Shown: positions 55,189 to 64,000, counted from the first letter of the stretch. The stretch: DNA of 64,000 bases from Bacteriovorax sp. Seq25_V (GCF_000447795.1 NZ_AUNI01000009.1:434001-498000); one strand, 5' to 3'. Notes: generated by a model not told the origin, from the letters alone. Numbers and translations: made by a program.

Positions 55189-57240
55189 ATGAAGTCTATT
55201 ATTATTTTCACACTCTCTGTTCAACTATGCTTTGCTAATGATTTTACGCCTGAGATTTCAATGATCAGGCAAATTAATAAAAGTCTTTATGCTATCCCTA
55301 AGATAGGAGATCGTCTCAATTGTGGAGAACAAATTGAAACTAGTGGTGAGTGTTCAAAGGTTTTGTCAGACTATATTGAGAATGTAGAGAGCCAAGGATT
55401 GTTCAAACTATTTATTGAGGACAGTCCTCGTGAAATGTGCTCAGGTGTCGTTTTAAATGATGATTTTTTTACTGAACCTAGTAAGCTAGATAACTATTTT
55501 CAAAAGTATACTTCAAACTTAGTTCCAAGTTTCTTTCAAACTAACTCCGGTTGTTTATCCAATGATAAAATTGGATTGACGGGAATTCGTGATCAACGAG
55601 ACTTAATCTCGTATTACTATTATGCGAATATGAGAATTTTAAATGATTCCATATTATCGTTGAATTCATTGGCCGCATTAGATAAAAGTCTTGGCCGACC
55701 AATTCTTTCGGACGTCGATTGCAAAGAGTTGGGAGAAGTTGGAGAGTATTGTAACTTCTTAAAAAAATGTCCAAATACTGGAAAAGATGACTTAGACTCA
55801 TTGGTTGTTGAATCTTCTCTTGCTTTAGATGTTGTTGCGAGTTTAAAAGACAAGACCTCTGAAGAAGAGATCGAACAAATAGAAATTGGACTTGAGAGAT
55901 TATATCCATGGCTCAATGGAAAAGAATTTAAAAAATCTCTCATGGAAAAGGATGATAAGTACACTGTTCAAAGTATAAAAACAGGTCTTAAAAATCAGTT
56001 TGAAGTAAGTCGTAAAAAAACACTTGAAAGACTAAGAAAGCATAAGAAGCTAAGTGGATGTGTAAATGCAAACACCTTAGATTGTGATAATTTCCAACAA
56101 GATCTTAATGAATTAGTAGAGCATACTCCGATCTCTGATTTTGAGTCAGTGCCAGGTTTAATTGCGAGATCATACGAGAATCGACAGAGTTGTATCAATA
56201 ATCAAACTGTTTATAGAGATAGTGCAAACGCTTCAATAAACGACCTCTTAATTGGTTCAGGCTTAACAATTGCAACAATGGGGCTCGGGTCAATTGCTGT
56301 TGGAAGTGGCCATCTTTTTAAGTCTGCGTTACTAAGCTCTAGGGTAACCTCAACTTCTGTGCGAGCAGCTCCTTATGTAAAAAGTGGTGCTAAAGTTCTT
56401 GGTGCATCAATCGCTGGATCAATGGCAATTAAAGGGATTAATGATGCGATCTCCAATTGTGACAAGTATCTCAACCATCTAGAATATATTACAAATATTT
56501 CACCCCCAAATGAATCATTTTGTCCTATGAAGTCATCAGATCCGCACATGCAAGTGATGGCCGATTATAAAAGTTGTATAATCGAAAGTGCTCTAGTTTC
56601 AATTGATTTTATTCCTGGAGTAAGCTTGAAGGTTCCAGAGTTTATGAAAAAGATTCGTCTATCAAGAAGTGAAGAAACGTATAATCAGATATTGAGTGAT
56701 GATGTGCTGATGCAGATAGATCCTGACAATATGAAACTACGTTCATTGAGAGAAGAATATGAACTAGAAGAAGTAGGGGATTCTATGATGAACCTCGGTA
56801 CGAGAAAAAACGGGAAGGGAGAATTAGTTCGAAGTCGCACTTTTTATATAAAAACAGATAAGCGTCGCGAACCTTATCGTGCATTTATAAAGGATGGAAA
56901 ACTTTACGCTTCAAATGGAAAACTTTTCAATAGTTCTACTACAATGTTAGATAAAGAATTCACGCTAAGAACAACTTTCGTCATCGATAAGAATGGTCGT
57001 TTATTTCTTCATCCTAAGCCTGATGTTGGTCGAATACATCACTCAACAATTGTGGGAGGAGAAGATGTTTTGTCCGCTGGTGAATTGATTGTAAAAGATG
57101 GCGTAGTTTTAGAAATATTCAATCGAAGTGGTCACTATAAACCAGAGGATGTTCACTTCTATCAAGGAATTTATCTGATGATGAAAGAGGGGCTAGACTT
57201 CTCAAAACTTAAAAAATATCCAGACCCTAATGTCAGATAA
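55189..57240 (+). CDS. Large secreted protein with a distinctive C-terminal domain
   Basis: A 683-residue protein with a signal peptide (MKSIIIFTLSVQLCFA). ATG 55189 is chosen over a TTG eight codons earlier. Residues up to about 360 are helical with many cysteines (CGEQ, ECSK, MCSG, GCLS, DCKE, YCNF, KCPN). A hydrophobic Gly/Ala-rich stretch (about 355-415) could be membrane-active. The C-terminal part TFVIDKNGRLFLHPKPDVGRIHHSTIVGGEDVLSAGELIVKDGVVLEIFNRSGHYKP is a compact module seen at the ends of unrelated secreted proteins, possibly an effector domain. No function is assigned. It abuts the convergent TonB receptor with no gap. Confidence 0.7.
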   Translation: MKSIIIFTLSVQLCFANDFTPEISMIRQINKSLYAIPKIGDRLNCGEQIETSGECSKVLSDYIENVESQGLFKLFIEDSPREMCSGVVLNDDFFTEPSKLDNYFQKYTSNLVPSFFQTNSGCLSNDKIGLTGIRDQRDLISYYYYANMRILNDSILSLNSLAALDKSLGRPILSDVDCKELGEVGEYCNFLKKCPNTGKDDLDSLVVESSLALDVVASLKDKTSEEEIEQIEIGLERLYPWLNGKEFKKSLMEKDDKYTVQSIKTGLKNQFEVSRKKTLERLRKHKKLSGCVNANTLDCDNFQQDLNELVEHTPISDFESVPGLIARSYENRQSCINNQTVYRDSANASINDLLIGSGLTIATMGLGSIAVGSGHLFKSALLSSRVTSTSVRAAPYVKSGAKVLGASIAGSMAIKGINDAISNCDKYLNHLEYITNISPPNESFCPMKSSDPHMQVMADYKSCIIESALVSIDFIPGVSLKVPEFMKKIRLSRSEETYNQILSDDVLMQIDPDNMKLRSLREEYELEEVGDSMMNLGTRKNGKGELVRSRTFYIKTDKRREPYRAFIKDGKLYASNGKLFNSSTTMLDKEFTLRTTFVIDKNGRLFLHPKPDVGRIHHSTIVGGEDVLSAGELIVKDGVVLEIFNRSGHYKPEDVHFYQGIYLMMKEGLDFSKLKKYPDPNVR

Positions 57241-59151
57241 TTAGAATTTAACAGTAGCTTTTAATATGAAATTTCTGCCCATTTTATGTGGTATCGTATT
57301 TATTTTTGAAGTCGAGATGTCAGGTTGGTATACACTATCTTTTTCAAAAAGATTATTTATCTGAAATAGAATATAGAAATTTGTGAAGAAACTGTTTTTC
57401 ATTTCTTTGTTATAGTCAATATTTAATCTGAAATCATGATAAGCTTTACTTTCGGGGTTTAATTTATTCGTTGACTCGGACTTTATTTTTGAAAAGTATT
57501 GATCATATAGTCCAATCGATACCTCTTTGTTGAATTTATAATTACCACCGAATTTAATCATGTAGTTGGGAACTTTTTGTGTATCTTTGACATTGCTAAA
57601 ATTTTTATTCTCTTGATAGGAACTATTGAAATAAAAATCAAATAGAGTATATTTCTTTTGGAATTCTAGTTCGATTCCATTGTAGCTTGATTTTCCAGAA
57701 TTTTTAAAGTCGTCGTCATTTGTTAGGGTCGGATCAAAGAAAACTCTAATCGAATTCTTTTGCTTACTCGTATAGATTGTAACTGCTCCAATTGTGTCCA
57801 TGTTTTGATAGTTAAGGCTAAGAGAACTTGTTTCAATTTTCTCAGACTTAAGGTTAGGATTCCCGTCGAGTCCTCCTGTTCCAATTCTTAGCGATATTGA
57901 TCTTTCAAATCCACTAGGCGCTCTGTAGGCTTGACCATACAAAGCTTTAAGAGCAAAATTTTCATTCATTCGATATACAAGTCCGACACGTGGTGAAAGG
58001 TCGTTCGGTTGCTGCTCGGTTTTATGATACTGAGCACCTGCTTGTAACTTTAGAGACCTTGAAAATTCGATATCAAATTGTGTGTAATAATTGTTCGCGA
58101 CATCATGAAATTTTCTCGTTTCAGCATTGTCGCTTTTGTTACTCCCTGAAACATAGGATATTGAACCACCGAGAATAAAAAAGAATTTATCAGTAAGTTG
58201 ATTTTTGTATACAAATTCACCAAGTATATCTTCTGCTTTTGAATGACGTTCTTGTTCGTGGTTTGTATCAATAGTGTTTAAAGTAGAGTTGAACTCTATC
58301 GAACTAGTTTCATTTAGATCTATTTTATGTCCAAGATTTACGAATTTTCTTCTGTGGTCAATTAAATACGACTTAAATGAGTTGTCTCCTCCTAGTGTAA
58401 CATCTTTTGATTCTGTTAACATTACAGTTAGTTTAGTATTTTTGTAGTCTGTATCGAGGAGAAAACTTTTGTTTTGAGTATCTTGATCATATGTACCGTA
58501 TGAAAGGGAGTCATCGTATATATCGTCTTTCCAGTCTGTTCTATTGTCGAATCTTGCTGATATATTAAGGTTCCCATCATTAAAGTTTTTAGCAGTTAAG
58601 ACTTCAATTAAATTTTGACCAAATTGTCCTTTTGCAACTGAAAGAATATTTTCTGAGATATTCTTTTTAAGCTTTATATTAATTACCCCTTCAAATGCAT
58701 TAGAACCATAAAGTACAGATGAAGGTCCACGGACAACTTCAACTCTCTCTATTACTTCAACTGGAAATCCATTGAATAGGTCGTTATTAAGGCCTGATGA
58801 GTATGATTCTCTAATTGGTCTGTTATTTATTAGTATTAAGATGTGTTTATCTATAGACGAAGAGTGTTGTCCTCTAATTGATGCTGAACCAGAGTCTCGA
58901 AAGTCACTCGAAGTAAGACTGTATATACCGGGAATGAATGAAAGAATATCTTTTAAAGATCTTGCACCAAAATTTTTAAAATCTTTTTGTGTTAGAATCG
59001 ATAGAACCGCAGGTGCTTCGATTAGTGTTTCTTCCTTCAGTGAGACAATGTCAATTTTTAGAATTTCTTCTAGTGATTTATCAAATAAGTCATTGGTCTT
59101 AGCGAATGTAGCAGTCGCGAGTACGAATAGGGGAACTAGTCTTTTTACCAT
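57241..59151 (-). CDS. TonB-dependent outer-membrane receptor
   Basis: A 636-residue receptor. After the signal peptide, residues about 35-150 form the plug (VSLKEETLIEAPAVLSILTQKDFKNFGARSLKDILSFIPGIY, GSASIRGQHSS, IERVEVVRGPSSVLYGSNAFEGVINI). The rest is a 22-strand-type barrel ending FILKATVKF, with an aromatic end. The ligand is unknown; vitamin B12- or siderophore-type receptors have similar plugs. No TonB, ExbB or ABC transporter genes are adjacent. Confidence 0.93.
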   Translation of the reverse strand: MVKRLVPLFVLATATFAKTNDLFDKSLEEILKIDIVSLKEETLIEAPAVLSILTQKDFKNFGARSLKDILSFIPGIYSLTSSDFRDSGSASIRGQHSSSIDKHILILINNRPIRESYSSGLNNDLFNGFPVEVIERVEVVRGPSSVLYGSNAFEGVINIKLKKNISENILSVAKGQFGQNLIEVLTAKNFNDGNLNISARFDNRTDWKDDIYDDSLSYGTYDQDTQNKSFLLDTDYKNTKLTVMLTESKDVTLGGDNSFKSYLIDHRRKFVNLGHKIDLNETSSIEFNSTLNTIDTNHEQERHSKAEDILGEFVYKNQLTDKFFFILGGSISYVSGSNKSDNAETRKFHDVANNYYTQFDIEFSRSLKLQAGAQYHKTEQQPNDLSPRVGLVYRMNENFALKALYGQAYRAPSGFERSISLRIGTGGLDGNPNLKSEKIETSSLSLNYQNMDTIGAVTIYTSKQKNSIRVFFDPTLTNDDDFKNSGKSSYNGIELEFQKKYTLFDFYFNSSYQENKNFSNVKDTQKVPNYMIKFGGNYKFNKEVSIGLYDQYFSKIKSESTNKLNPESKAYHDFRLNIDYNKEMKNSFFTNFYILFQINNLFEKDSVYQPDISTSKINTIPHKMGRNFILKATVKF

Positions 59152-59285
59152 GTAAATAAATATCCTTTTTATAAAAGGATAAATTTAAATTGTAGTTAGG
59201 TCATCGAGGAATTATTTTCTATGTGGGTGAGTTGTTGATCTATTTGATTTGAATAGTCTTGTATTTAAGTTTAGTAATGGCCCAG

Positions 59286-59471
59286 TTATGAGCCACACCC
59301 TACACATTCAATTATACTTTCTGGCGGTCTAACACCATCAATTTTCATTTTAATATTATGAATTTTACCTCTGATATCCATATCATTCATCATATTCCCA
59401 GTTAGTTGTGATTCTAGGTTTTTGATTTCAGCAAGAAGCTCGTTCTTCAATTCTTCCGTTAATGCAGTCAT
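59286..59471 (-). CDS. Small coiled-coil protein with a C-terminal CxxC
   Basis: A 61-residue protein. GGAG precedes the ATG at good spacing. The first part (LTEELKNELLAEIKNLESQL) is a likely coiled coil, and it ends ECVGCGS with a CxxC motif, perhaps metal or redox binding. The family is not recognised. The gene sits alone between the TonB receptor and the YgjP-like peptidase; 59472-59640 upstream holds nothing else I can name. Confidence 0.6.
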   Translation of the reverse strand: MTALTEELKNELLAEIKNLESQLTGNMMNDMDIRGKIHNIKMKIDGVRPPESIIECVGCGS

Positions 59472-59640
59472 TAAGTCTCCATGTTTTGTTGTGTGTTTTC
59501 ACATTGTGCAGGATTTTTTGGACTGATGCAAAAGCTCAATTCTAACACTTTCTTACGATGTCTTTTCAGCAGTTTACCCCTCGCTTGTCTTAATAATTTG
59601 GCACGTTTAGAATATTTACAGTTTTAACGAGTGAGCATAA

Positions 59641-60162
59641 ATGAATGATGTTGATAACGATCCTCTAAGATATTTCCAGGGCTACCCAGAAGAGCTCAAA
59701 GAAAAGGTAGCTTTTCTGGTAAGTGATGAGGAGAACTTCAAAAAGTTTTTCTTGAATAAATATCCAACAGGTCATTCGATAAATACTGATAAGCAACTCT
59801 ATGAATATGTGAATAGAATCAAGCAAGAGTATTTAAAGAATACGCCCACTATCAGTCGTGTTATCTATGAGAAGCAAAAAGATCTTTTAAAAAATACACT
59901 TGGAACGCATACTTTTGTGAGTAGAAATCACGGAGGGAAGTTAAAGAGTAAACACGAGATCAGAATTGCGAGCTGCTTAAAAGAGGCTCCAGAGCCACTC
60001 CTAAATATGCTAGTTGTTCACGAACTCGCGCATTTTAAAGAAAAGGATCATAATAGGGCTTTTTATAATTTATGTGAACACATGTTGCCTGACTATCATC
60101 AGCTAGAGTTTGATTTACGGCTATTTTTAATTTTTGTCGATCAGAAAATTACTATTTATTAA
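59641..60162 (+). CDS. YgjP-like zinc metallopeptidase
   Basis: A 173-residue protein. VVHELAHFKEKDHNRAFYNLCEHMLPDYHQLEFDL has HELAH (His127, Glu128, His131) plus His137, the zinc site of YgjP/DUF45 and WLM metallopeptidases. The N-terminal 90 residues (helical) are not recognised; the usual YgjP strands before the motif are short here. The substrate is unknown, and no signal peptide is present, so it acts in the cytoplasm. Confidence 0.87.
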   Translation: MNDVDNDPLRYFQGYPEELKEKVAFLVSDEENFKKFFLNKYPTGHSINTDKQLYEYVNRIKQEYLKNTPTISRVIYEKQKDLLKNTLGTHTFVSRNHGGKLKSKHEIRIASCLKEAPEPLLNMLVVHELAHFKEKDHNRAFYNLCEHMLPDYHQLEFDLRLFLIFVDQKITIY

Positions 60163-60186
60163 GTTGAAGTGCATGTATAATGGGCT

Positions 60187-60852
60187 ATGCGCTTAAGCTC
60201 TATTATCCCTATATTCTTTCTCGTTGTATTACTTCAATCTCTACCTTCATGTAAAAGTGATGTGGTAATAGATATAGAAGAGTCTTCTTCTTATACTGTT
60301 AACTTCGATGGAACACAGGCCTATGGGGTACTTGATACTCTCTGGCGACCAGTTGGAGCAAATTGGGAGATTGAAATTGTTCTTATTTGGGACTCTTCTA
60401 AAGCTGCAAATACTTATCCCATCGCAACAGGCTCTTCTGCTACCTCTATCTATATTGATTCTTCTGGGCTGCCTTTGTTTAAATATGAAAATCAATATAT
60501 CACAGCAAATGTGACTAGACTCACTCATGGAGTTGAGGCGGTGATAAAGTTTTCAGTGTCAGCAACTGAGGTAAAGCATTATATGAATAATGTGCTTGAG
60601 GGCACAATTGCGACGACAAAGACTTTATTGAATGACTGGGAAGTTGTGGGGGCGCATTCAAGTTTAAGTTTAAACTACAAAGGAAAAATCAGGAAAATTG
60701 TATTAAGAGATCTAGATTCACCTTCAAATACAAGAACTATCGATCTAATATTTAGTGGAAAAGAATTGAATAATCTTAGTTCTAGTTTTGTTAGAGCGAA
60801 AACCGCTGTTAATTTTAATTTAAATACAAACTCAAAATTTATTACTTACTAG
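60187..60852 (+). CDS. LamG-like lipoprotein
   Basis: A 221-residue protein with a lipobox (LQSLPSC, Cys22). The mature part reads YTVNFDGTQAYGVLDTLWRPVGANWEIEIVLIWDSS, ... HYMNNVLEGTIATTKT, ... NYKGKIRKIVLRDL, the strand order of LamG/concanavalin-like lectin folds that bind sugars or laminin. It starts 24 bp after the YgjP-like gene; the M14 peptidase follows 8 bp later, so these are probably one transcript. Confidence 0.76.
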   Translation: MRLSSIIPIFFLVVLLQSLPSCKSDVVIDIEESSSYTVNFDGTQAYGVLDTLWRPVGANWEIEIVLIWDSSKAANTYPIATGSSATSIYIDSSGLPLFKYENQYITANVTRLTHGVEAVIKFSVSATEVKHYMNNVLEGTIATTKTLLNDWEVVGAHSSLSLNYKGKIRKIVLRDLDSPSNTRTIDLIFSGKELNNLSSSFVRAKTAVNFNLNTNSKFITY

Positions 60853-60860
60853 GAATAGTT

Positions 60861-61745
60861 ATGTGGGGAACAACTGAAATAAATGAATGGCAAAATAAGC
60901 AAGAGAAGAAGAGATCTTATAGAGTTGATGTTATTTCTGGTCTTGAACATTTATCGGAAAAGTTTAAAAAGAAGGAGTATGGGATAGTTTCATACGAAGA
61001 TGAACAATATCCTTTATACTTATTTTCTTCGAAGAATATTGATAAGTCTAAGTCTAGTATTCTTGTGACAGGAGGAGTTCATGGTTATGAAACAAGCGGT
61101 GTTCGTGGAGCTCTTGATTTTTTAGCTGAAATCTCTGACGAATACTTAAATGAGTTTAATTTTATTGTAGCCCCTTGTGTGAGTCCATGGGCATATGAAA
61201 CAATTAACCGTTGGAACTATAATGCTATTGATCCTAATAGATCGTTTTATGAAAACTCACCGGCCGAAGAGTGTCGTCTTCTTATGGATGCAGTAAAGTC
61301 ATTTGATCTTAAGTTTCTTGCACACTTTGATTTACACGAAACAACGGATACAGATAATACTGTCTTTCGACCAGCTCTCGAAGCGCGTGATGGCGTGAAG
61401 CAAGAAGTCTGGGATATTCCAGATGGATTCTATGTCGTGGGCGATAGTGAGAAGCCTTGTCATGAATTTCAAAATGCCGTGATTGATTCAGTTAGAAAGG
61501 TTACGCATATTGCTCCATCTGATAAGCAAGGAAAGATTATTGGTGAAGATACAACGGGGGAAGGAATCATTAATTATCCCGTTAAGAAACTTTTCTTGTG
61601 CACGGGATTCAGTGATGCTGAGTACACAACGACGACAGAAGTTTACCCAGATAGTCCAAAAACTAATCCCGAGGAATGTGCAAAGGCTCAAGTTGCAGCA
61701 ATTTTCGGTGGCCTAGATTATCTTAGAGGAATTAAATCTTGTTAA
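60861..61745 (+). CDS. M14-family zinc carboxypeptidase
   Basis: A 294-residue enzyme of the M14/AspA family. The zinc ligands are His74 and Glu77 (GVHGYET) and His159 in HFDLHET. Asn126-Arg127 (IDPNRSF) binds the substrate carboxylate, and a Glu in TTEVYPD near residue 261 is the general base. No signal peptide is present. It trims C-terminal amino acids or deacylates amino acids. AGGAA precedes the ATG. It overlaps the next gene by 7 bp. Confidence 0.88.
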   Translation: MWGTTEINEWQNKQEKKRSYRVDVISGLEHLSEKFKKKEYGIVSYEDEQYPLYLFSSKNIDKSKSSILVTGGVHGYETSGVRGALDFLAEISDEYLNEFNFIVAPCVSPWAYETINRWNYNAIDPNRSFYENSPAEECRLLMDAVKSFDLKFLAHFDLHETTDTDNTVFRPALEARDGVKQEVWDIPDGFYVVGDSEKPCHEFQNAVIDSVRKVTHIAPSDKQGKIIGEDTTGEGIINYPVKKLFLCTGFSDAEYTTTTEVYPDSPKTNPEECAKAQVAAIFGGLDYLRGIKSC

Positions 61746-62797
61746 AGCTTAAAATAATACTCGTTCTTTTATTTCTTAGTACTGCTTATGGACAAATGGC
61801 AAGTAGTTCATTCTTCTCTGAGATGAAATCTATAAATCCGGCTGTTATCAATGGAAGAGCTTACGGACAGTATAGTGCTTTCTATGGGAAGGATTCGATT
61901 AAAAAAAATCAAGTCGTTGATGAATTCTATGATGAAAAAAGTACAACTGATATTGAAGTTGATTCACTATCTTTCTTTCGAGGAGGGAAAGGTGGAGGAC
62001 TCTTTACCTCTGAGGCAAGTTACATAAAGAATGATGGAACAAGACTTATCATGTTAACCTCTCCAACAACTGACGATACCAGTATTTCAAATGGTGTTAA
62101 GTTCTCTCATATGGAAATAGGTTTTGGTATTGGCCGATTTTTCGGATTCGGTGTGGCAAAGCAAAATTATGAATTTGAATCTAAGTTTGAGTTTACATTT
62201 TCTGGAAATGATTTTTCTGAAGATAAGAAAAAAGTAATTGATACAACAATATTGAAAGTAGGAGGGGTTTTACCCTTTGGTAATATGCGCTTCTCGTCTT
62301 ACTATGAAAGTGCATCGCTTGATATAGAAACAAAAGAATATCTTATTATGTCTGGTTATGAAGAGAAGACATCTAAAGATAGCACTGCAATCTTTGGAGT
62401 TGCCTTTGGTTATGTTTCAAAGACTCTTCACTGGGAATTTGGATATGAGAAAGGCATGAGTGGAGCGCCTGGCTCTCGTCTTTCAGCAACTGCCGAACTT
62501 AATTTTTGGAAGTTGGCCCTCGGGTATACAGGACGCTCCTATAAAGATGGCTTTCAAGATAATGATAAACTTGTTTATAATCAGCTTGTTTATTTGGAAG
62601 CTCCAACCACTGCACGTCTCGAGCATATATTTAATTTCTCATATGGGGCTTCTGGAGGGTTTTCTGTCGGTGGGTCAGCAAGCTTTTCAAATACTGAGAC
62701 TAAAGAAACAAACCCACTTACAAGTGAAAAATTAGGAAAGTTGCCAACTAAGACAAAAACCATGGCCTACAGCCTGAAGGTTGGTTATGTGTACTAG
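61739..62797 (+). CDS. Outer-membrane beta-barrel-like protein
   Basis: A 352-residue protein starting at TTG 61739, behind GAGGA, with a signal peptide (MLKLKIILVLLFLSTAYG). The mature part starts MASSSFFSEMKSINPAVINGRAYGQYSAFYG, close to the INPA motif of FadL-like and OmpP1-like barrels, and continues with Gly- and Phe-rich alternating strands, ending YSLKVGYVY with an aromatic residue. No exact family is assigned. It overlaps the M14 peptidase gene by 7 bp, so the two are coupled. Confidence 0.75.
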   Translation: MLKLKIILVLLFLSTAYGQMASSSFFSEMKSINPAVINGRAYGQYSAFYGKDSIKKNQVVDEFYDEKSTTDIEVDSLSFFRGGKGGGLFTSEASYIKNDGTRLIMLTSPTTDDTSISNGVKFSHMEIGFGIGRFFGFGVAKQNYEFESKFEFTFSGNDFSEDKKKVIDTTILKVGGVLPFGNMRFSSYYESASLDIETKEYLIMSGYEEKTSKDSTAIFGVAFGYVSKTLHWEFGYEKGMSGAPGSRLSATAELNFWKLALGYTGRSYKDGFQDNDKLVYNQLVYLEAPTTARLEHIFNFSYGASGGFSVGGSASFSNTETKETNPLTSEKLGKLPTKTKTMAYSLKVGYVY

Positions 62798-62814
62798 TTT
62801 TCAATACTCTGTTT

Positions 62815-63303
62815 TTATGAGTTAATTGTTTTTAAAACGGTTTGAATAAATAACTTCTTTGATTGCTCGTAGATTTCGATTGGTCCTTTATGTGCCAATT
62901 TCATTCTTTCATATTCTTTAGCAACCTCTGGTTCAGCATTGAGATATTCTTTGAAGTCAATCATATCCAAGGCCATTTCATTCGTTCCTTCCAGGATTGT
63001 TACTTTTGTTAAAATATTTGAACTACTTGCGCCATGGCGGTAGAAGTTGATTCTTTTCTCATCATTTGAATCTTGAATTGAAAATCCTGCCTTCTTAAAT
63101 TCATTTTGAAAAATTGAAATCCCATCAAGTGTATGAACAATACATAGGATATCCATGCATGGAACTGCCTTGATAGATGGTATTGCTGTCGACCCAATAT
63201 GATGACACTGGATAAGATTACTCTTTAAGAGCTTCATTAAACTTTGCATTTCTTTTTCGAAAATCTTTGTCCAAATTGGATCGTAATCAACAAATTCAAT
63301 CAT
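62815..63303 (-). CDS. GrpB/UPF0157 family protein
   Basis: A 162-residue protein matching GrpB/UPF0157 (nucleotidyltransferase-like fold). The signature HHIGSTAIPSIKAVPCMDILCIV, preceded by VDYDPIWTKIFEKE, is clear; the later LDMIDFKEYLNAEPEVAKEYERMKLAHK is also typical. Its function is unclear; some relatives act as nucleotidyltransferase-like toxins or CoaE fusions. Confidence 0.92.
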   Translation of the reverse strand: MIEFVDYDPIWTKIFEKEMQSLMKLLKSNLIQCHHIGSTAIPSIKAVPCMDILCIVHTLDGISIFQNEFKKAGFSIQDSNDEKRINFYRHGASSSNILTKVTILEGTNEMALDMIDFKEYLNAEPEVAKEYERMKLAHKGPIEIYEQSKKLFIQTVLKTINS

Positions 63304-63370
63304 AACTTTACCTTTGAATATTAGATATTCGCCATTCTTATCACAAATGGTCGCTGCATAAAATAGAAAA

Positions 63371-63531
63371 TATAAACTGATCCAGTTAAATGGGGACAGA
63401 ATTCTTGATTACTCAATGATTACATAACAATAGATGCAGCTATTTATGGCCGTTCGAGTATTAAACTAATAAATAGTTAATATCCTAGGAGAATTTCCAA
63501 AATTATCCCCATTTAACTGGAGCAGTTTATA
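63371..63531. repeat. REPIN-like inverted repeat element (161 bp)
   Basis: The two ends are 26-bp inverted repeats differing at one base: TATAAACTG-x-TCCAGTTAAATGGGGA at 63371-63396, and its reverse complement at 63506-63531. Each end also has a small internal hairpin AACTG-N3-CAGTT followed by AAATGGGGA. This two-headed arrangement matches REPIN or MITE elements moved by RAYT/IS200-like transposases. Ends like TTAAATGGGGACAG are familiar near such transposases. The 375-bp gap 63304-63678 holds no gene besides this element and the leader of the following gene. Confidence 0.6.
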
Positions 63532-63678
63532 GAAGTTATAATTGTAGGCAAAATAAATACTGTTCATATGGGCTTGATTGGAAGTTGAAGATACTCTAGT
63601 TCACTGTTTTTACTAAGGATCCAATTTCAAATCGTCCAATCTTATTAAATAGGTCTAAGATGAAGTACGGGAAAAAAC

Positions 63679-64000
63679 ATGAAAAAGAAAATTTGGCCAT
63701 TCCAAATTCCTTTCATTATTTTGCTGTCATTTTTGATGATAGTTTACAAGTATGGTGAAAATGGACGAATTGAAAATAATTTCATCAGAGAGCATATTTA
63801 TCCAACGACACAATTAATATCGAGAAACTTTACAGATTTAAAATTCAAACTAACTCCGCAGAGAAAACCAATCAATAAGATAGTCATCGTGGGAATTGAT
63901 AGTAACTCCCTCGAAGCAATCGGGCGGTGGCCCTGGTCGCGAGACTATATGGCGCTTTTACTTGAAAGTATTATGCGACATGATCCTAAGGTTGTTGGGC
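63679..64000 (+). CDS. CHASE2-domain membrane sensor protein (partial, N-terminus)
   Basis: The frame begins at ATG 63679 (GGGA six bases upstream) and runs to the window end with 107 codons. A membrane segment (residues about 10-24, IPFIILLSFLMIVY) precedes NKIVIVGIDSNSLEAIGRWPWSRDYMALLLESIMRHDPKVVG. The block IVxVxIDxxSLxxxGRWPWxR is the CHASE2 extracytoplasmic sensor signature. Such proteins usually end in an adenylate cyclase, kinase or GGDEF domain, which lies outside the window. Confidence 0.85.
   Translation, partial: MKKKIWPFQIPFIILLSFLMIVYKYGENGRIENNFIREHIYPTTQLISRNFTDLKFKLTPQRKPINKIVIVGIDSNSLEAIGRWPWSRDYMALLLESIMRHDPKVVG

Overview
This is a 64 kb chromosomal window from an AT-rich Gram-negative bacterium. 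It has many lipoproteins and secreted proteins with short signal peptides, outer-membrane barrels and a TonB receptor, a TIGR02147-type regulator, a monomeric NADP isocitrate dehydrogenase and frequent GTG/TTG starts. Together these point to the Bdellovibrionota, most likely a Bacteriovoracaceae-like lineage. That placement is an inference from gene content; no rRNA or marker gene is present. I see no tRNA, rRNA, CRISPR array, prophage or intact transposase.

Layout. 1-3.3 kb: the tail of a membrane protein, a membrane protein gene broken by an in-frame TAG, an AraC-GyrI regulator with an operator-like palindrome and an internal start, and a type II NADH dehydrogenase. 3.3-11.5 kb: a giant surface protein of about 2,720 codons with eight cadherin-like repeats, split by one extra base inside near-identical repeats. 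11.7-15 kb: an orphan histidine kinase and nrfHA (nitrite to ammonium). 15-18.6 kb: an Asp-box lipoprotein, an acetyltransferase and a small secreted protein. 18.6-20.6 kb: a stress locus with two divergent S30AE-like (ribosome hibernation) proteins, a membrane-anchored Hsp20 and a CxxC membrane protein, preceded by a leader with two overlapping hairpins. 20.8-28.2 kb: secreted and metabolic genes, including a GFA-family protein, a PAF-acetylhydrolase-like protein, a decayed trypsin gene, a Cys/Met PLP enzyme, a thioredoxin-like protein, mgsA and a secreted zincin.

28.4-34.6 kb: TIGR02147 regulator, porin, YebC, a D-lactate dehydrogenase and a methyltransferase. 34.6-35.7 kb: a compact nitric-oxide module, NsrR diverging from truncated haemoglobin and a YeaR-like DUF1971 protein around a 25-bp NsrR-type palindrome. 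It fits functionally with nrfHA, since nitrite reduction generates NO. 35.7-41.6 kb: small lipoproteins, SlyX, Lrp with a LysE exporter, a secreted HNH nuclease, and a duplicated lipoprotein pair flanking a cold-shock protein. 41.7-44.8 kb: fadD-tetR with a well defined, nearly leaderless promoter and operator, and carbonic anhydrase. 44.7-53.3 kb: flavin enzymes, a rhodanese, isocitrate dehydrogenase, a LysR regulator and a methyltransferase. 53.5-64 kb: a Na/Pi cotransporter, a large secreted protein of unknown function, a TonB receptor, two zinc peptidases, a small surface operon, GrpB, a REPIN-like inverted repeat and the start of a CHASE2 protein.

Genes are tightly packed and several convergent pairs share their stop codons. 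The most interesting items are the frameshifted giant protein with recombinogenic repeats, the hairpin-bearing stress leader, the NsrR module, the internally started AraC effector domain and the REPIN-like element. I did not find one clear, wholly new system; the stress locus with its leader is the best candidate for something undescribed.
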